Source: Vibrio echinoideorum (GTDB lineage: Bacteria; Pseudomonadota; Gammaproteobacteria; Enterobacterales; Vibrionaceae). From it: a stretch of 64,000 nucleotides of DNA. Position 1 is the stretch's first letter, and each line of letters starts with the position of its first letter. A program made the translations under genes and the position numbers. Location of the stretch: NCBI RefSeq assembly GCF_024347455.1, contig NZ_AP025483.1, forward strand, positions 310,001 through 374,000, read 5' to 3'. This document shows, piece after piece, positions 59,434 to 64,000 of the stretch. Under the pieces are notes generated by a model, which searched no databases, was not told the origin of the DNA, and saw only the letters and a program-made list of their open reading frames with translations.

Positions 59434-59709
59434 CTACTCACCCTCATCAAACTTGGCTTCAATTAGTTGGCAGACGGCATCAAGAGCCTGCTGTGAATCG
59501 GTGCCTGCTGTTTGAATCTTGATATGTTGCCCTTGTGCTGACTCCAGCATAAGTAGCCCCATAACGCTGTCTGCAGTCGCGGTTTTATCTTCTTCACTAT
59601 GGATCGTGATGGTGGCATCAAAGCTTTGTGCAAGCTCAACCAGCTTTACAGCTGCTCTAGCGTGAAGACCCAAACGATTTTGGATCAGTACAGTTCGAGT
59701 TAATTCCAT
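59434..59709 (-). CDS. ptsO: Phosphocarrier NPr of the nitrogen PTS
   Basis: A 91-residue HPr-like protein that passes phosphate from PtsP to PtsN. The phosphorylated histidine is His16 in GLHARAA, and the [10 protein letters not shown] segment is typical. It follows rapZ by 2 nt, the usual rpoN-cluster order. Regulatory rather than sugar-transporting. Confidence 0.94.
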   Translation of the reverse strand: MELTRTVLIQNRLGLHARAAVKLVELAQSFDATITIHSEEDKTATADSVMGLLMLESAQGQHIKIQTAGTDSQQALDAVCQLIEAKFDEGE

Positions 59710-59711
59710 GG

Positions 59712-60581
59712 TTAGCCCTGTTGGTGCTTCTCTAGGGAGGCGTGTCTAATTTGAACTTGATGGCCAAGTTGTTCGAAATACTCGCCAATTTTCTGAGTCA
59801 GATAAACCGATCTATGCTTGCCGCCAGTACAGCCAATCGCGACAGTCAGGTAACTGCGATTGTTCTTCTCTAACATTGGCAACCATTGTTCAACAAAGCC
59901 TTGGATCTGTTGCTTGAGTTCAAGAACTTCTGGGTGTTTTTCTAAAAAAGAGTGGATTGGTGCATCGAGACCGGTTAATGGTCTCAGCGCGGGTTCCCAG
60001 TGAGGATTTGGCAAAAATCGAACATCAAACACATAGTCGGCATCGCTTGGTAGACCAAACTTAAAACCGAAAGATTGAAAGACAATAATCAACTCTTGCT
60101 TCTCTTTACCCTCGACTTTAAAGCGAACTTTCTCACTCAACTCGTAAAGATTGCAGTCACTGCTATCAATCACGATACAAGCTTGCTCAGCGAGAGGCGT
60201 CAGGAGGTTTTTCTCTAAATCGATAGCCTGTTCAAGGGATAGTTTTTCTTGGCCAATTGATAAGGGGTGGATTCGGCGAGTTTCGCTATAGCGTTTAAGT
60301 AGCGTCTGCTTGCTTGCATCTAGGAACAACACGTTCACATCTATATCAGTGGCAGACTCAAGCTGTTCTAGCGTATCTGTTACTAGTTGAGGCTCTTTCG
60401 GTAGGTTGCGAATATCAATGCTAACAGCAACGTTTTGATTGATCTCACGCACTGATTCGACGAAGTCGTTGAGCAGATTTACTGGTAGATTATCGACACA
60501 GTAATATCCCAAGTCTTCTAGGACTCGTAGCGCAACACTTTTACCGGCTCCTGATTGGCCACTAACAACGATTAATCGCAT
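59712..60581 (-). CDS. rapZ: RNase adapter protein RapZ
   Basis: Directs RNase E to the small RNA GlmZ and so tunes GlmS and amino-sugar supply in E. coli. It has 289 residues, with Walker A GQSGAGKS (8-15), the Walker B-like VSIDIRN region and a C-terminal RNA-binding domain ([13 protein letters not shown]). One base separates it from ptsN. Whether GlmZ is the target in this organism is inferred. Confidence 0.94.
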   Translation of the reverse strand: MRLIVVSGQSGAGKSVALRVLEDLGYYCVDNLPVNLLNDFVESVREINQNVAVSIDIRNLPKEPQLVTDTLEQLESATDIDVNVLFLDASKQTLLKRYSETRRIHPLSIGQEKLSLEQAIDLEKNLLTPLAEQACIVIDSSDCNLYELSEKVRFKVEGKEKQELIIVFQSFGFKFGLPSDADYVFDVRFLPNPHWEPALRPLTGLDAPIHSFLEKHPEVLELKQQIQGFVEQWLPMLEKNNRSYLTVAIGCTGGKHRSVYLTQKIGEYFEQLGHQVQIRHASLEKHQQG

Positions 60582-60582
60582 G

Positions 60583-61044
60583 TTATTGCTCGCAAGTTGG
60601 TACTTGAATCATGATGTCGTAAAGCTCTTGATCACTCTGAGCGTTACGCAACTGTTTAAGAGTCTGTTTGTCGTTAAGTCGTTCTGCCATACAAGAAAGG
60701 GTTTTTAGATGCTCCTTGCATTGTTCACTTGGAACAAGCAGAGCAAATAGTAGGTCGACAGGACGGTTATCAATCGCATCAAATTCGATTGGATCTTGGC
60801 ATTGAAGTAACACAGCAATTGCTTTGTCACTGACATTCATACGAGCATGGGGAATAGCTATGCCATTACCAATACCTGTACTGCCCATTTTTTCGCGGCT
60901 CAACATGCACTCAAACAGTTCTGTTGAATCTTGACCACAGCTTTCAGCTGCGATCTGACTAATGAGCTCAAGGGCTCTTTTTTTGCTTGTGCATTGGACT
61001 GCACTTTTGGTGCAGTCCAATGAAAGTACTTCGCTTAATTGCAT
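60583..61044 (-). CDS. ptsN: Nitrogen-PTS enzyme IIA (PtsN)
   Basis: A 153-residue EIIA-Ntr with phospho-accepting His66 in GIAIPHARM. It regulates potassium, nitrogen and stress functions by binding targets according to its phosphorylation state. Codons 8 to 18 are encoded by a perfect 13-bp hairpin (60992-61022), which is unusual in a coding region. It follows hpf by one base. Confidence 0.94.
   Translation of the reverse strand: MQLSEVLSLDCTKSAVQCTSKKRALELISQIAAESCGQDSTELFECMLSREKMGSTGIGNGIAIPHARMNVSDKAIAVLLQCQDPIEFDAIDNRPVDLLFALLVPSEQCKEHLKTLSCMAERLNDKQTLKQLRNAQSDQELYDIMIQVPTCEQ
60992..61022 (-). other. 13-bp perfect hairpin inside the start of ptsN
   Basis: CATTGGACTGCAC (60992-61004) and GTGCAGTCCAATG (61010-61022) are perfect complements around a 5-nt loop. 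In the mRNA it spans bases 23 to 53 of the coding region, within reach of an initiating ribosome. Confidence 0.85.
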
Positions 61045-61045
61045 G

Positions 61046-61333
61046 TTAGTGACTACTTAGCTTTTCTTTGTGTTTGTTGAGTTGACGGACGAGTTTATCA
61101 ACTAATGAATCAATCGCAGCATACATACTTTCATCTGTTGCTGTTGCATGAATTTCGCCTTGATTTATATGAAGGGTCGCTTCTGCAATCTGATTAATTT
61201 TCTCAACTTTTAAAACAACTTGAATACTATTGATATGGTCAAAAAAGCGTTCAAGTTTGTCGAATTTAGTGTGAACATAGTCTTGCATTGAATCGGTAAG
61301 ATCAACGTGATGGCCTTGAATATTGATTTGCAT
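61046..61333 (-). CDS. hpf: Ribosome hibernation promoting factor (short HPF)
   Basis: A 95-residue protein that binds the decoding centre and, with RMF, helps form inactive 100S ribosomes. The short form lacks the C-terminal dimerisation domain of long HPF. It begins MQINIQGHHVDLTDSMQDYV and contains IHATATDESMYAAIDSLVDK. It lies between rpoN and ptsN as in other gammaproteobacteria. Confidence 0.95.
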   Translation of the reverse strand: MQINIQGHHVDLTDSMQDYVHTKFDKLERFFDHINSIQVVLKVEKINQIAEATLHINQGEIHATATDESMYAAIDSLVDKLVRQLNKHKEKLSSH

Positions 61334-61395
61334 AGACTTTCCTTTTCAGTTGGTTGCCTGATTATAACTACTAAGTAAATAGCGACTAAATTAGC

Positions 61396-62856
61396 TTATA
61401 GCAGGCGTTTACGCTGACTCGATGGGGCAATGCCCAGAGACTCACGGTATTTCGCTATGGTACGTCTAGCTACCTGAATTCCTTGGTCAGCCAGTAAAGC
61501 AGCAATCTTACTATCACTTAGAGGTTTCGCGGTATTTTCCGCCGCGACAAGCTTCTTAATGAGCGCGCGAATTGCTGTAGATGAACACTCACCGCCATTG
61601 TCGGTACTGACATGACTTGAGAAAAAATATTTGAGTTCGAAGATGCCACGTGGTGTATGCATGAATTTTTGAGTCGTCACACGAGATATTGTGGATTCAT
61701 GCATATCAACGGCTAATGCAACATCGTTGAGAACCATTGGTTTCATCGCTTCTTCGCCATGTTCGAAGAAATCACGCTGATGTTCAACAATGCATCGCGC
61801 AACTTTGAGTAGCGTCTCATTTCGGCTTTCTAGGCTCTTAATTAGCCATTTTGCTTCTTGCAAATTTGAACGAATGAACTGGTTATCTACGCTGCTACCT
61901 TTATTACTAAGGTCTGCGTATTGTTGATTTACCTTTAGCTTAGGCACGCTGTCAGGGTTTATGGTGACTAACCATTTGCCAAGATCTTTGAAGACCGATA
62001 CATCAGGAACAACATATTCAGTTTCATCCGGTGTGATTTTGCTGCCCGGGCGAGGATCCAGTTGTTGAATAAGCTGCAAAACTTCACGCAGTTCTGCTTC
62101 TTTCAATTTGGTTTCTTTGATTACGAGTTTGTAATCACGATTGCCTAGTTGGTTGATATGGCTAGTAAGTACTAACTTAGCTTCATTGAGCCAAGGGGTA
62201 TCTTTGGGGAAAGTTGCCAGTTGTAATAACAAACAATCTTGTAAATTCACTGAGCCGACACCTAAAGGGTCAAACTGCTGAATGCGTTTGCGAACCGCTT
62301 CGATTTCATCAAGCTCGATCTCTTCGTTATCGAAGTTTTCCAAGATGTCTTCACAAGATACGGTGAGATACCCATAGTCATCAATGGCATCGATCAGCGC
62401 AAAAGCTATGCTTCTATCCGTTTCAGTGAATGGTGTTAGGTCGAGTTGCCAAAGTAGGTAATCGTGCAGGCTTTCAGTTGTTTCACCCTGATAAACGGGC
62501 ATGTCATCATCAATTGCAATGCCGGTATTTCCGGTGTTTGCACTGTAGACATCTTCCCAAGTTGTGTCGATTTCTAGTTCGTTGCCAATCTCTGATTTTT
62601 CGATTAATTCGGAGCTATCAGGTAAGTCCGCTTCTGCGGTTTCAACTGTTTCTTTCTCTTCACTGCTAGGTTTCTCTTCTGATGTAGGCGTTTCTTCATT
62701 GCCTTCTTCGACATCGAGTAGTGGGTTGGATTCTAGTGCTTCTTGAATCTCTTGCTGCAAATCTAATGTAGACAATTGCAACAAACGTATCGCTTGCTGC
62801 AATTGAGGAGTCATTGCTAACTGTTGGCCTAGCTTAAGTTGTAATGAGGGTTTCAT
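61396..62856 (-). CDS. rpoN: RNA polymerase sigma-54 factor
   Basis: Alternative sigma factor recognising -24/-12 promoters and needing enhancer-binding ATPases; in vibrios it controls flagella, nitrogen use and quorum sensing. It has 486 residues. The Gln-rich region I ([20 protein letters not shown]) is followed by an acidic region II (about 50-110), the core-binding domain and the RpoN box [10 protein letters not shown] (463-472). 52 nt after lptB. Confidence 0.97.
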   Translation of the reverse strand: MKPSLQLKLGQQLAMTPQLQQAIRLLQLSTLDLQQEIQEALESNPLLDVEEGNEETPTSEEKPSSEEKETVETAEADLPDSSELIEKSEIGNELEIDTTWEDVYSANTGNTGIAIDDDMPVYQGETTESLHDYLLWQLDLTPFTETDRSIAFALIDAIDDYGYLTVSCEDILENFDNEEIELDEIEAVRKRIQQFDPLGVGSVNLQDCLLLQLATFPKDTPWLNEAKLVLTSHINQLGNRDYKLVIKETKLKEAELREVLQLIQQLDPRPGSKITPDETEYVVPDVSVFKDLGKWLVTINPDSVPKLKVNQQYADLSNKGSSVDNQFIRSNLQEAKWLIKSLESRNETLLKVARCIVEHQRDFFEHGEEAMKPMVLNDVALAVDMHESTISRVTTQKFMHTPRGIFELKYFFSSHVSTDNGGECSSTAIRALIKKLVAAENTAKPLSDSKIAALLADQGIQVARRTIAKYRESLGIAPSSQRKRLL

Positions 62857-62908
62857 TCAGTGGTACTTACCTAGTTATTATTCTAAGAACTCTCGATACT
62901 CTATATAA

Positions 62909-63634
62909 TCATAGACGGAATTGTTCGCCTAGATAAACTTGTTTAACTTGTTCGTTATTGAGAACATCTTCAGGAGTACCTTCTGCAATCAGGTGTCCTT
63001 GGCTTACGATGTAAGCTTTTTCACACACGTCTAATGTTTCACGAACGTTGTGGTCGGTAATCAAAACGCCCAAGCCGCGATCACGCAGGTGAACAATGAT
63101 TTTTTTGATATCAATAACCGAGATAGGGTCAACACCAGCAAAGGGTTCATCCAGTAGAATGAACTGAGGGTTTGCCGCCAGTGCACGAGCAATCTCAACA
63201 CGACGACGTTCACCGCCCGACAGAGCCATACCATTACTGGTACGGATATGTTGAATGTGGAACTCTTCTAGAAGGTCTTCTAGCTTATCTTGGCGTTGCT
63301 CGTTAGTCATCTCATCACGGGTTTGTAAAACGGCCATGATGTTGTTCTCTACTGACAACTTCCGGAAAATCGAAGCTTCCTGAGGGAGGTAACCGATACC
63401 AAGGCGTGAGCGACTGTGCATTGGCAAAATACTGATGTCTCGATCGTCAATGCTGATAGTACCTTCGTCACGCGCAACCAGACCTACAATCATGTAAAAA
63501 GAGGTGGTTTTACCCGCACCGTTAGGTCCAAGTAGCCCAACGATCTGACCAGACTCTACCTGCAAGCTTACATCGGTAACCACTTTGCGCTTACTGTACG
63601 TTTTTGCTAGATTTTTTGCTTTAAGTACGGCCAT
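62909..63634 (-). CDS. lptB: LPS export ABC ATPase LptB
   Basis: Powers LPS extraction from the inner membrane with LptFG. It has 241 residues, with Walker [10 protein letters not shown] (36-44), signature [15 protein letters not shown] and Walker [14 protein letters not shown]. Two nt after lptA; both belong to the lptCAB-rpoN cluster. Confidence 0.97.
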   Translation of the reverse strand: MAVLKAKNLAKTYSKRKVVTDVSLQVESGQIVGLLGPNGAGKTTSFYMIVGLVARDEGTISIDDRDISILPMHSRSRLGIGYLPQEASIFRKLSVENNIMAVLQTRDEMTNEQRQDKLEDLLEEFHIQHIRTSNGMALSGGERRRVEIARALAANPQFILLDEPFAGVDPISVIDIKKIIVHLRDRGLGVLITDHNVRETLDVCEKAYIVSQGHLIAEGTPEDVLNNEQVKQVYLGEQFRL

Positions 63635-63636
63635 GG

Positions 63637-64000
63637 TTACTTATTCACTTCCGCTGGTTGTAAAACCGTTGATACACGCTCACTGCTATCACTATCGGCA
63701 ACCAGTTTCTGAGACGCGATTTGGTAAGTGATTTTAGAGCCACGGATGATGCTGCCATCTTGAGAGAGCATTGCATTCTTGGTCATGATCAATTTGTCAG
63801 CAATAAGCTGATAATGTAAATCGTCAGCTTCGCCATAAAGTGTTTTCCCATCATCAGTTAGTTGAGAGAAGGTTGCAGGCTTACCGTAGCCTTGAATTTC
63901 TTCAATCTCACCGTTGACGGCATTTCGGGTAACAATGACTTTATCGGCATTGATATTGATGCTACCTTGCTTAAGGTTTACATCACCAAGGAAAGTCACT
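63637..64000 (-). CDS. lptA: LPS periplasmic bridge protein LptA, 5' part outside window
   Basis: Forms the oligomeric periplasmic bridge that carries LPS from LptC to LptD. Only the C-terminal 121 or so codons are in the window. The frame continues beyond base 64000, so the GTG at 63999 is internal. [16 protein letters not shown] and [13 protein letters not shown] match LptA. The signal peptide and N-terminus cannot be assessed. Confidence 0.94.
   Translation of the reverse strand, partial: VTFLGDVNLKQGSININADKVIVTRNAVNGEIEEIQGYGKPATFSQLTDDGKTLYGEADDLHYQLIADKLIMTKNAMLSQDGSIIRGSKITYQIASQKLVADSDSSERVSTVLQPAEVNK

Noticed and set aside
63637..63999. Complete short gene starting at GTG 63999
   Set aside because: The reading frame continues past the window edge and the sequence matches the middle and C-terminus of LptA, so this is a truncated view of a longer gene.

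Overview
The window is a piece of a Vibrio main chromosome. The gene content and order (fusA-tuf, the S10, spc and alpha ribosomal operons, fklB/oapA, cpdB, cysDNC with an embedded SLC13 carrier, a zrg-type zinc operon, ytfJ/ytfK/msrA/tamAB/ytfP, fbp/mpl, ubiX/thiBPQ, darP/pmbA, then mgtE to lptA) match what I know of Vibrionaceae chromosome I. Protein sequences are close to E. coli. The Splendidus clade is a guess from general resemblance. No rRNA, tRNA, CRISPR, insertion sequence or prophage was seen.

1-17.5 kb, all plus strand: the end of fusA, tuf with its own candidate promoter and a terminator, then the S10 (rpsJ to rpsQ), spc (rplN to rpmJ, including secY) and alpha (rpsM to rplQ, including rpoA) operons. 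Each operon has a recognisable promoter, and the S10 and alpha leaders look like the known L4- and S4-responsive leaders. 17.5-17.8 kb is a non-coding gap holding thirteen perfect copies of a 7-bp tandem repeat.

17.8-27.6 kb, mostly minus strand: a DUF2780 lipoprotein, FklB, divergent OapA/YtfB, an EamA transporter, an ElaA-type acetyltransferase and a Crp/Fnr-like regulator. These are followed by a tight seven-gene cluster read from 27.6 down to 21.9 kb: DedA membrane protein, ATP-grasp ligase, DinB-like protein, NRDE/TANGO2-like protein, YHS protein, DoxX-like protein and an OlsF-type bifunctional acyltransferase. This is the least explained part of the window and the best candidate for an undescribed pathway, probably in membrane-lipid (amino-lipid) metabolism.

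27.9-36.5 kb: cpdB, divergent from the sulfate activation operon cysD-cysN-SLC13 carrier-cysC, then a TIGR03899-type protein and an unlisted 34-residue membrane ORF. 36.5-40.3 kb: a five-gene zinc operon of the zrg type behind a near-perfect Zur operator that may also terminate the upstream ytfJ. 40.3-48.7 kb: ytfJ, ytfK, msrA, tamA-tamB, ytfP and a DUF2799 lipoprotein, ending in a 28-bp perfect inverted repeat.

48.7-57.8 kb: fbp/mpl divergent pair, ubiX, a TPP riboswitch driving thiBPQ, darP and pmbA. 57.9-64 kb, minus strand: the rpoN neighbourhood, transcribed lptA-lptB-rpoN-hpf-ptsN-rapZ-ptsO(npr)-mgtE, with lptA cut by the window edge. Overall the window is core housekeeping DNA with one accessory-looking metabolic cluster and several short structural DNA/RNA elements.
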